A stretch of 5,631 nucleotides of DNA from Pseudomonadota bacterium (lineage in GTDB: Bacteria; Pseudomonadota; Gammaproteobacteria; Burkholderiales; Burkholderiaceae_C), in the NCBI GenBank assembly GCA_030918015.1, contig JAUPTP010000187.1:1-5631 (forward strand), given 5' to 3'. Each line of letters begins with the position of its first letter. Position 1 is the first letter of the stretch. The notes below the pieces were generated by a model. That model searched no databases and was not told where the DNA came from. It saw only the letters and a list, made by a program, of their open reading frames with translations. This document shows positions 1 to 5,222 of the stretch, one piece after another. A program made the position numbers and the translations under genes.

Positions 1-1
1 C

Positions 2-1075
2 AACCCGATGGGCCTGATGGGCTTCGAGTTCGTCGAGTTCGCCGCGCCGGTGGCCGGCGTGCTGGAGCCGCTGTTCGAGCGAATGGGCTTCTCGCTCGTC
101 GCCCGACATCGCTCGAAGGACGTCGTCCTCTACCGCCAGGGCGAGATCAACTTCATCGTCAACCGCGAGCCTGGAAGCCTGGCGGCCTACTTCGCCGCCG
201 AGCACGGGCCCAGCGCCTGCGGCCTGGCCTTCCGGGTGAAGGACGCGCACCGCGCCTATGCCCGCGCGCTGGCCCTGGGCGCGCAGCCGCTGGAGATCCC
301 CACCGGCCCGATGGAGCTGCGCCTGCCCGCCATCAAGGGCATCGGCGGCGCGCCGCTCTACCTGATCGACCGCTTCGAGGACGGCCGCTCCATCTACGAC
401 ATCGACTTCGAGTTCCTGCCCGAGTTCGAGGACACCGCGCACCGCCGCCCGGTCGGCCACGGCCTGCGCCTGATCGACCACCTGACGCACAACGTCTACC
501 GCGGCCGCATGGCCTACTGGGCGCATTTCTACGAGCACCTGTTCGGCTTCCGCGAGCTGCGCTACTTCGACATCCAGGGCGCGCACACCGGCCTGACCAG
601 CCGGGCGATGACCGCGCCCGACGGCCTGATCCGCATCCCGCTCAACGAGGAGGCGCGCCAGGGCGGCGGCCAGATCGAGGAGTTCCTGATGCAGTTCAAC
701 GGCGAGGGCATCCAGCATGTGGCGCTGCTGAGCGACGACCTGATGGCCACGGTGGACGCGCTGCAGATGGCCGGCGTGCCGCTGATGAGCGCCCCCAACG
801 ACGTCTACTACGAGATGCTGGCCGAGCGCCTGCCCGGCCACGGCCTGCCCGCGGGCGAGCTGCAGGCGCGCGGCATCCTGCTCGACGGCTCGACCGAGGG
901 CGGCGAGCCGCGCCTGCTGCTGCAGATCTTCAGCCAGCCGCTGCTGGGCCCCGTCTTCTTCGAGTTCATCGAGCGACGCGCCGACCAGGGCTTCGGCGAG
1001 GGCAACTTCAAGGCGCTGTTCGAGTCGCTCGAGCGCGACCAGATCCGCCGCGGCGCCCTGGCCCAGCAGGCCTGA
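2..1075 (+). CDS. hppD: 4-hydroxyphenylpyruvate dioxygenase, 5' end cut by the window
   Basis: HppD is a cytosolic non-heme Fe(II) enzyme that converts 4-hydroxyphenylpyruvate plus O2 to homogentisate and CO2 in tyrosine degradation. Counting from the Met at position 8, the iron ligands are visible: His158 (IDHLTHN), His237 (GIQHVAL) and Glu319 (VFFEFIER). These match the 2-His-1-Glu set of the Pseudomonas enzyme with family-like spacing. The C-terminal [17 protein letters not shown] helix that closes the active site is intact. The N-terminal vicinal-oxygen-chelate half (residues 1-140) contains the family blocks [17 protein letters not shown] and [17 protein letters not shown]. The Met at position 8 is probably not the start: the in-frame codons before it read Asn-Pro, and relatives begin with a short leader ending in [10 protein letters not shown]. 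About 8 residues are therefore likely missing upstream. An insertion of about five residues near 141-147 (EDTAHRR) lies in a variable linker. Gene identity is very secure. Confidence 0.96.
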   Translation, partial: NPMGLMGFEFVEFAAPVAGVLEPLFERMGFSLVARHRSKDVVLYRQGEINFIVNREPGSLAAYFAAEHGPSACGLAFRVKDAHRAYARALALGAQPLEIPTGPMELRLPAIKGIGGAPLYLIDRFEDGRSIYDIDFEFLPEFEDTAHRRPVGHGLRLIDHLTHNVYRGRMAYWAHFYEHLFGFRELRYFDIQGAHTGLTSRAMTAPDGLIRIPLNEEARQGGGQIEEFLMQFNGEGIQHVALLSDDLMATVDALQMAGVPLMSAPNDVYYEMLAERLPGHGLPAGELQARGILLDGSTEGGEPRLLLQIFSQPLLGPVFFEFIERRADQGFGEGNFKALFESLERDQIRRGALAQQA

Positions 1076-1102
1076 ACCGCGCGGCCGACATGTCACGGCG
1101 CC

Positions 1103-1127
1103 GACGCGCGGCCTTCATGCGCGCGTC
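1103..1127. other. GC-rich hairpin downstream of hppD
   Basis: GACGCGCG at 1103-1110 and CGCGCGTC at 1120-1127 form a perfect 8-bp stem with a 9-nt loop, 27 nt after the hppD stop. A competing pairing exists between CCGCGCG (1077-1083) and CGCGCGG (1105-1111). No T-tract follows, so this is not a classical intrinsic terminator. It could act as a 3'-end stabilising structure or simply reflect the GC-rich composition. Confidence 0.3.
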
Positions 1128-1177
1128 ATCGCCGTGCCGGATCGTGCGGACATCGCTCAGCCTGCCCTGGAGTCTCG

Positions 1178-1330
1178 ATGTCCGCCTTGCCCTCTGCTCG
1201 CCCGCGAAACACCCGCCGGCGGCCGCACGCCACGCAGCGCCTGCACGATCTGCTCGCGTTCAGGGGCTCGGTGATGGCGCTGCATCTGCTGGCCCTGGCC
1301 TGCACGCTGCTCTTCGGCCTGATGAGCTGA
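1178..1330 (+). CDS. putative 50-residue membrane miniprotein
   Basis: This short ORF has no family I recognise. It begins at ATG 1178 with a good ribosome binding site, GGAG at 1169-1172, five bases before the start. The product has two parts. Residues 1-30 are strongly basic (RPRNTRRRPHATQR). Residues 31-49 are hydrophobic (a GSVMALHLLALACTLLFGL segment) and could form one membrane helix, with the protein ending in Met-Ser. The arginine-rich N-terminus would favour an N-in orientation by the positive-inside rule. It sits alone between hppD and the cysteine-cluster gene, and a T-loop hairpin follows seven bases after its stop. Support is the ribosome binding site plus the amphipathic layout. 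Against it, short ORFs arise easily at this GC content, so conservation is unknown. Confidence 0.45.
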   Translation: MSALPSARPRNTRRRPHATQRLHDLLAFRGSVMALHLLALACTLLFGLMS

Positions 1331-1336
1331 GGCGGC

Positions 1337-1357
1337 GGGGCGAGCGTTTTTCGCCCC
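1337..1357. terminator. hairpin with T-rich loop after the miniprotein ORF
   Basis: GGGGCGA (1337-1343) and TCGCCCC (1351-1357) form a perfect 7-bp stem closing a GCGTTTT loop. It begins seven bases after the miniprotein stop codon, the usual place for a terminator. The T run is in the loop rather than after the stem, so intrinsic termination on the plus strand is doubtful. A boundary or Rho-assisted role is equally possible. Confidence 0.3.
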
Positions 1358-1391
1358 ATCGCGGCCGCCGGGCCCGTGCTGCACTGGCGCG

Positions 1392-1727
1392 ATGCCCGCC
1401 ACCGCCCCCGACCGCCGCGTCATCCAGATCCACCCCGACGCCCCGCGCCAGCCCGCGCCCGGCCAGCCCTGCAACGGCTGCGGCGTGTGCTGCCTGGCCG
1501 AGCCGTGTCCGGTGGGCATGCTCGCCAGCCAGCGCCGCGACGGCGCCTGCCGCATGCTCGAATGGGACGAAGGTGCCGCGCGCTATGTCTGCGGCCTGCT
1601 CACCGGCCGGCACGCGCCGCTGCCCGCCTGGCTGCGTCCGGCCGGCCCCCTGCTGCGCCGCAGCGCCCGCCGCCTGATCGCCGCGGGCATCGGCTGCGAC
1701 TGCACGCTGGAGGTGGAATCAGCGTGA
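1392..1727 (+). CDS. YkgJ-like cysteine-cluster protein
   Basis: This is a small 111-residue cytosolic protein with nine cysteines. Cys27, 30, 33 and 34 form a CxxCxxCC core (CNGCGVCC). Cys39, 53, 67, 102 and 104 follow, the last two as a CDC near the C-terminus. The CxxCxxCC core resembles the YkgJ/UPF0153 family, predicted to bind zinc or an iron-sulfur cluster, but the substrate is unknown. There is no signal peptide. The start at 1392 has no clear Shine-Dalgarno sequence, but it is the only ATG ahead of the cysteine core. Its stop lies inside the tail of the convergent EEP gene (9-bp overlap at 1719-1727), so no terminator separates the two. Calling it a metal-binding protein is well supported; any specific role is not. 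Confidence 0.75.
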   Translation: MPATAPDRRVIQIHPDAPRQPAPGQPCNGCGVCCLAEPCPVGMLASQRRDGACRMLEWDEGAARYVCGLLTGRHAPLPAWLRPAGPLLRRSARRLIAAGIGCDCTLEVESA

Positions 1728-2327
1728 ACCCGCCAGAGCGACCACCACCGGCATGTGGTCGCTGAGGGCCAGCCAGTCGGTCGGCGGGCCGATCTCGATG
1801 CGGGCGCCTTCCAGCAGGCTGGCGGACAGGAAAGCGTAGTCGATGTGATATGGCCTGGCCGGATTGCGGTGCAGAAAGAAGGTCGGTGTGCGCTCCTGGC
1901 CATGGGATTCGCCTTGATTGCGGTGATAGAGGCTGTGCAGACCCCAGGCCTGCAGCATGCGCACCACATCGCTGTGGCTGCAGCCACGATGCTGTCGATC
2001 CCAGATCGCATTGCTGTTGAGATCACCGAGCAGCAACGCGCGCTCCTGCGCAAGGAAGTCCGGATACCGCCGCAGCCATTGCCAGAGCTGTCCGATGTAG
2101 CCATAGGCATCGGAGGGAGAGGGCTTGGTCCAGACCGCCAGCCCCTTGTGCCGGCTCTGCCCGGTCCAGAGTCCCGCATGCCGGTCCGCCCAGTCGCGAT
2201 AGTCGCGATCCGTGCTGACCGCCGGGTTTTCGCATTCCTGGATCACCAGCACATCGGCATCCAGCGCCGCCAAGGCCGCACGCTTGCGACGCAGTGCGCC
2301 GCCGCAGTTCCAGGTGACGATCCGCAT
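1719..2327 (-). CDS. endonuclease/exonuclease/phosphatase family protein with a probable internal deletion
   Basis: This 202-residue protein has the EEP (exonuclease III/DNase I-like) metal-dependent phosphodiesterase signatures. They are Asn7 in TWNC, Glu31 in QECE, Asp102 and Asn104 in GDLNSN, Asp163 in YHIDY, and Asp190-His191 in LSDHMP. No signal peptide is visible. From memory, close relatives run to about 245-250 residues and carry, between a KGLG strand and an AVWT strand, a segment with one more active-site region. Here the two are joined directly as KGLAVWTK (residues 61-68, around 2124-2147), so about 45 residues appear to be missing in frame. Whether the protein still folds or cleaves a phosphodiester is uncertain. 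The gene looks lower in GC (about 58-65% in four lines I counted) than its neighbours. It lies 82 bp downstream of the GIY-YIG-like gene on the same strand. The ribosome binding site is weak. Confidence 0.8.
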   Translation of the reverse strand: MRIVTWNCGGALRRKRAALAALDADVLVIQECENPAVSTDRDYRDWADRHAGLWTGQSRHKGLAVWTKPSPSDAYGYIGQLWQWLRRYPDFLAQERALLLGDLNSNAIWDRQHRGCSHSDVVRMLQAWGLHSLYHRNQGESHGQERTPTFFLHRNPARPYHIDYAFLSASLLEGARIEIGPPTDWLALSDHMPVVVALAGSR

Positions 2328-2409
2328 GCGGAAAGCATCTCATATTTCCATTTCAGGCGGCAAGCCGTGCAGGTGCACCGGGCACGAGTTGAGCAACCGG
2401 ATCGGCATC
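2328..2409 (-). other. spacer between the two minus-strand genes
   Basis: These 82 bp lie between the stop of the GIY-YIG-like gene and the start of the EEP gene. The part next to the EEP start is relatively AT-rich (CATATTTCCATTTC on the plus strand) and could hold a weak promoter, but I see no convincing -35/-10 pair or strong Shine-Dalgarno sequence. The genes could be co-transcribed. Confidence 0.35.
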
Positions 2410-2982
2410 TCATCGGTAAACCGACCCACTCAGGCGCATGCCGCCATCGACCAGATCGCCCCAGGGCTGCCGCGAGGCATAGGCCGCATGGATGATCGCG
2501 AACTCGACGCGCTCGCGCAGGCGCGCCTCCATGTCCTGCTCGTCCCCGACCAGCCGCTGGCCCACGAACAGCCGGCAGGCCGCCATCTCGGCGCGGGCCC
2601 ACTGCTGGATCTGCGGCAGATGCCGCTCCCGCTGCTCGGGGTGGCTGCGGGCATAGCCCCCCCAGCCATGCCAGAGCTCGCGACGCACGCCCCGGTGAGC
2701 GGCCTGGGGGTCCAGCACCGTATAGCGGCCCATCAGGAACTCGTACTCGTGCTGACGCAGTCGGCGGCGGATGGCCTTTGACACGCCGGCCGAACGCAGG
2801 ATGAACCCATCCTCGTGCGCGAAGGTCGTCAGGTACACGCCGCCGCAGGCCGGCACATCCGGGTCTGTGCTGCCGTACCCCGGCCAGGCATGGGGGCCAG
2901 ACCAGATCAGGGTGCGGGTGGTGATCGCGCCCGCATCATGGCGGCGATTGAAACTCCAGAATTCAGGCAGGTCCATGTTCAT
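2410..2982 (-). CDS. hypothetical protein with GIY-YIG nuclease-like features
   Basis: This 190-residue cytosolic protein has no confident family name. A GIY-YIG-like reading is possible. GGVY (47-50) would be the first strand and FILRSAG (60-66) the degenerate YIG strand. The helix AIRRRLRQHEYEF (70-82) supplies the expected Arg and His, and Glu160 in RVEFAIIHAAY sits where the metal-binding glutamate would be. The usual second glycine of YIG is present, but the tyrosine and isoleucine are not, and the terminal asparagine is unclear. Other notable blocks are PGYGSTDPDVPACGG (34-48) and RRELWHGWGGY (100-110), rich in Trp and Gly. The start at 2982 lies 38 bp from the divergent M16 gene and has no Shine-Dalgarno sequence; a second Met follows two codons later. 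The EEP gene follows downstream. The assignment is a pattern judgement and could be wrong. Confidence 0.6.
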   Translation of the reverse strand: MNMDLPEFWSFNRRHDAGAITTRTLIWSGPHAWPGYGSTDPDVPACGGVYLTTFAHEDGFILRSAGVSKAIRRRLRQHEYEFLMGRYTVLDPQAAHRGVRRELWHGWGGYARSHPEQRERHLPQIQQWARAEMAACRLFVGQRLVGDEQDMEARLRERVEFAIIHAAYASRQPWGDLVDGGMRLSGSVYR

Positions 2983-3020
2983 GGGCTCATGATGCCCCCG
3001 CCTGCCGGCACAATGCCGGC
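2983..3020. promoter_or_regulatory. 38-bp divergent promoter region with possible leaderless starts
   Basis: This spacer separates two divergent starts, neither with a Shine-Dalgarno sequence. On the plus strand CACAAT (3009-3014) is followed by exactly six bases and then ATG 3021, which would place the first transcribed base on the A of the start codon. On the minus strand CATCAT (2994-2989) has the same six-base spacing to ATG 2982. Each hexamer matches the sigma-70 -10 consensus at four of six positions, including the second A and last T. The -35 matches are poor on both strands. Leaderless transcription is inferred from geometry only. Confidence 0.35.
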
Positions 3021-3021
3021 A
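3003..3021. repeat. two 8-bp palindromes, TGCCGGCA, three bases apart
   Basis: TGCCGGCA occurs at 3003-3010 and 3014-3021, separated by CAA. Each copy is its own reverse complement. Centre-to-centre distance is 11 bp, about one helical turn, so a dimeric regulator could bind both copies on the same DNA face. The second copy includes the A of the M16 start codon and the pair brackets the candidate -10 element. Operator function is an inference. Confidence 0.4.
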
Positions 3022-4337
3022 TGACCCATTCTCTCCCCCGGCCGGCCTGCGGCGACGACGACACCGAGGTCCTGGTCCTGCCCAACGGCGTGCAGGTGCT
3101 GGCGATCCGCCCGCCGCACCTGGCCAGCACGAACGTCAGCCTCTATGTGCGCACCGGCAGCCGCCACGAGAGCGCGCGGCTCAACGGCATCAGCCATGTC
3201 GTCGAGCACATGGCCTTCAAGGGCACGGCCACGCGCGACTGCCAGCAGATCAACCTCGAGGCCGAGCTGCTCGGCGCCGAGGTCAACGCGCACACCGACA
3301 AGGACCACACCGCCTACCACATGCGCGGGCTGGCGCGCGACGCGCTGAGCTTCGTGCGCATGCTGGGCGATATCGTGCGCCACGGCAGCTTCCCCGAGGT
3401 CGAGCTCGAGCGCGAGCGCCAGGTGATCCTGCAGGAGTTCATCGAGGACGAGGACGACGCGCTGTCCACCGCCTTCAAGCTCTTCGACGAGGCGTCGTTC
3501 GGCAAGCATGCGCTGGCGCAGCCGGTGATCGGGCGGCGGCGCAACATCGAGCGCTTCAGCCGCGACGAGCTGATCGGCTATGTCGCGCGCCAGTACACCG
3601 GCAGCAACCTGATCGTGGCGGTGTCCGGTCCGGTCGAGCTGCAGGCGCTGGCCCGCGAGGTCGAGGCGGTCTTCGGCGACATGCCCGCCGGCACGCCCAA
3701 CCGGGTGGCGCCGCCGAGCTGGGTAGGCGGGGTGAAGAGCCGGCGCCAGCCGGGCTCCAGCCAGACGCATCTGGTGGCGGGCTTCCCGCTGCCGGACCGG
3801 CTCGACCCGCTGGCGGCCACCGGCGTGATGGCCGCGGCGGTGCTGGGCGAGGGCATGAGCTCGCCGCTGCTCGACCGGGTGCGCGAGCGCCTGGGGCTGG
3901 TCTACTACGCCGGCTGCTCGACCGATCAGTCGGATCTGGCCGGGCAGTTCGTGCTGGAGGCCTCGACCACGCCCGAGCACCTCGAGGCCTGCCAGGACGA
4001 GATCGTCGCGCTGCTGCAGGCGCAGGCCGAGCGGGTGAGCGAGACCGACCTGCTGCGCGCGCGCAACCAGATCGCGGTGCGCGCGGTGCGCCAGCGCGAG
4101 GGCGCGCAGCACCGGCTGGAGGCGGCCGCGCTCGACCTGTTCGCGCTCGGGCGGGTGCGCAGCGGCGCCGAGTGGCTGGCGGCGCTGGAGGCGGTCGACG
4201 CCGACACGGTGCGCGACTGCACCCGGCGCATGCTGGCCGCGCCGGCCGCGGTGGCGATCACCGGCAAGGTGCCCGCCGGCACCCGCGAGCGCGCGCAAGA
4301 GCGCATGGAACGCCTGCGCAGCACCGTGACGGGCTGA
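3021..4337 (+). CDS. M16 family zinc metallopeptidase (pitrilysin/MPP-beta type)
   Basis: This 438-residue protein has the length of a single M16B subunit. The inverted zinc motif HVVEH spans His59 to His63, with Glu62 as the catalytic base. The third zinc ligand is Glu139 in ILQEF, 76 residues after His63, the spacing usual for active family members. The N-terminal half also shows NGVQVLAIRPPH, GSRHESARLNGISH and the helix NLEAELLGAEVNAHTDKDHTAYH. The C-terminal half carries DRVRERLGLVYY (285-296), matching the Arg/Tyr substrate-holding region. There is no signal peptide, so it should act in the cytosol, probably degrading peptides or trimming a protein; the substrate is unknown. The start at 3021 is chosen because an earlier ATG (3013) stops after three codons and the family N-terminus begins shortly after. 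No inactive M16 partner subunit is encoded next to it. An ATCCGG hairpin follows the stop. Confidence 0.93.
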   Translation: MTHSLPRPACGDDDTEVLVLPNGVQVLAIRPPHLASTNVSLYVRTGSRHESARLNGISHVVEHMAFKGTATRDCQQINLEAELLGAEVNAHTDKDHTAYHMRGLARDALSFVRMLGDIVRHGSFPEVELERERQVILQEFIEDEDDALSTAFKLFDEASFGKHALAQPVIGRRRNIERFSRDELIGYVARQYTGSNLIVAVSGPVELQALAREVEAVFGDMPAGTPNRVAPPSWVGGVKSRRQPGSSQTHLVAGFPLPDRLDPLAATGVMAAAVLGEGMSSPLLDRVRERLGLVYYAGCSTDQSDLAGQFVLEASTTPEHLEACQDEIVALLQAQAERVSETDLLRARNQIAVRAVRQREGAQHRLEAAALDLFALGRVRSGAEWLAALEAVDADTVRDCTRRMLAAPAAVAITGKVPAGTRERAQERMERLRSTVTG

Positions 4338-4342
4338 CGGAC

Positions 4343-4360
4343 ATCCGGGGCAACCCGGAT
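4343..4360 (+). other. 7-bp hairpin with GCAA tetraloop after the M16 gene
   Basis: ATCCGGG (4343-4349) and CCCGGAT (4354-4360) pair perfectly around a GCAA loop, a stable GNRA-type tetraloop, five bases after the M16 stop. No T-tract follows. A third arm, ATCCGG at 4373-4378, can pair with CCGGAT (4355-4360) instead, so two mutually exclusive hairpins are possible. It could protect the M16 mRNA 3' end or tune read-through into the next unit. Confidence 0.4.
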
Positions 4361-4372
4361 CAGCCATGCCGA

Positions 4373-4388
4373 ATCCGGATAGCTGCTA
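4373..4388. promoter_or_regulatory. palindromic pair upstream of the binding-protein/ligJ unit
   Basis: ATCCGGAT (4373-4380) is a perfect 8-bp palindrome. TAGC-T-GCTA (4380-4388) is a second inverted repeat sharing one base with it. They lie 69-85 bp before the start at 4458, a plausible operator position for a catabolic regulator. No clear -35/-10 pair is visible. GAGAAT at 4426-4431 is the best -10-like hexamer but lacks a good -35. Function is inferred. Confidence 0.3.
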
Positions 4389-4457
4389 GTGACCGCCGAC
4401 ACTGGCCGGCATGGCGGCGGCTGTCGAGAATGCGCGCAGTCTCCCTCAGGATTCCGC

Positions 4458-5168
4458 ATGACCTCCGACTCCCGCGCGCTGCCTCTGCCCGTGAAGGGCA
4501 TTTCCTCGATGGCCACCCGCCAGCTGCTGGCCGAGCTGGTCGCCGACTGGCAGGACCGCAGCGGCCGCCAGGCCGAGATCGCGTCGGTGGGCGGCGTCGA
4601 TGCCGCCAGGCGGGTCGCCGCCGGCGAAGCCTTCGACGTGGTGATCCTGGGTTCGGACGCGATCGACAAGCTGATCGCCGGCGGCCATGTGCAGCCGGGC
4701 AGCCGGGTGGACCTGGTGCGCTCGGGCGTGGCGGTGGCGGTGCGCTCAGGCGCCGCGCATCCCGACCTCTCCAGCGAAGACAGCGTCAAAGCCGCCGTGC
4801 TGGCCGCACGCAGCGTGAGCTACTCCACCGGCCCGAGCGGTGTCGCGCTGGCGAAGCTGTTCGAGCGCTGGGGCATCGCCGCCGAGGTGGCCGCGCGCCT
4901 GGTCACGCCGCCGCCGGGCACGCCGGTGGGCTCGCTGGTGGCCGCGGGCGAGGTCGAGCTGGGCTTCCAGCAGCTCAGCGAGCTGATCCATGTCGAGGGC
5001 ATCGACATCGTCGGCCCGCTGCCCGACGCGATCCAGATCACCACCGTCTTCTCGGCCGGCGTCGCCGCCACCTGCACGCAGCCGGATGCGGTGCGCGCGA
5101 TGCTCGACTTCATGACCTCGACCGAGGCCGTGGCGGCCAAGCGTCGCCAGGGCATGGAGCCGGCCTGA
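4458..5168 (+). CDS. ModA-like substrate-binding-fold protein without signal peptide
   Basis: This 236-residue protein resembles the type 2 periplasmic-binding fold of molybdate-type ABC binding proteins (ModA/SBP_bac_11). Family-like blocks are the first lobe with GISSMATRQLLAELVADWQD (14-33), FDVVILGSDAIDKL (59-72), the hinge YSTGPSGVALAKLFERWGI (122-140), GEVELGFQQLSEL (164-176), and the C-terminal helix ending in KRRQGMEP. It has no signal peptide or lipobox from this start, and the in-frame extension back to GTG 4389 is not signal-like either, so it should be cytosolic. ATG 4458 is preferred because AGGA (4448-4451) precedes it by six bases. No permease or ATPase gene is adjacent. The ligJ gene starts 54 bp downstream, so a shared transcript and a role tied to protocatechuate or gallate breakdown are likely, perhaps as a ligand sensor or an uncharacterised enzyme. 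The fold call is fairly sure; the function is unknown. Confidence 0.8.
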   Translation: MTSDSRALPLPVKGISSMATRQLLAELVADWQDRSGRQAEIASVGGVDAARRVAAGEAFDVVILGSDAIDKLIAGGHVQPGSRVDLVRSGVAVAVRSGAAHPDLSSEDSVKAAVLAARSVSYSTGPSGVALAKLFERWGIAAEVAARLVTPPPGTPVGSLVAAGEVELGFQQLSELIHVEGIDIVGPLPDAIQITTVFSAGVAATCTQPDAVRAMLDFMTSTEAVAAKRRQGMEPA

Positions 5169-5222
5169 GCCCAGCGCCCGCGCCGTCCCGACCCGTCTTC
5201 TCGTCTTTTCACCGAGCCCCCC

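Noticed and set aside
1103..1127. Intrinsic terminator for hppD
   Set aside because: The stem is perfect but no T-tract follows, so it is listed only as a hairpin.
1090..1677. Plus-strand open frame covering the spacer and the cysteine-cluster gene
   Set aside because: The protein is Ala/Pro/Arg-rich without motifs and conflicts with the clear CxxCxxCC frame and the miniprotein frame.
1719..2327. Calling the EEP gene a pseudogene
   Set aside because: The frame is open from start to stop and the remaining catalytic motifs are intact. An in-frame deletion alone does not prove loss of function.
1755..2495. Plus-strand open frame of 246 codons across the EEP gene
   Set aside because: It lies opposite an EEP gene with intact catalytic motifs and has no recognisable domain of its own.
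2979..4367. Long open frame on the minus strand opposite the M16 gene (462 codons)
   Set aside because: The product is a low-complexity mix of Ala, Arg, Gly, His and Leu with no recognisable motif. It mirrors a clear M16 gene, as expected for a shadow frame in GC-rich DNA.
4389..4457. GTG start at 4389 extending the binding-fold protein by 23 residues
   Set aside because: The extension is not signal-like or family-like, and ATG 4458 has a better-placed AGGA ribosome binding site.
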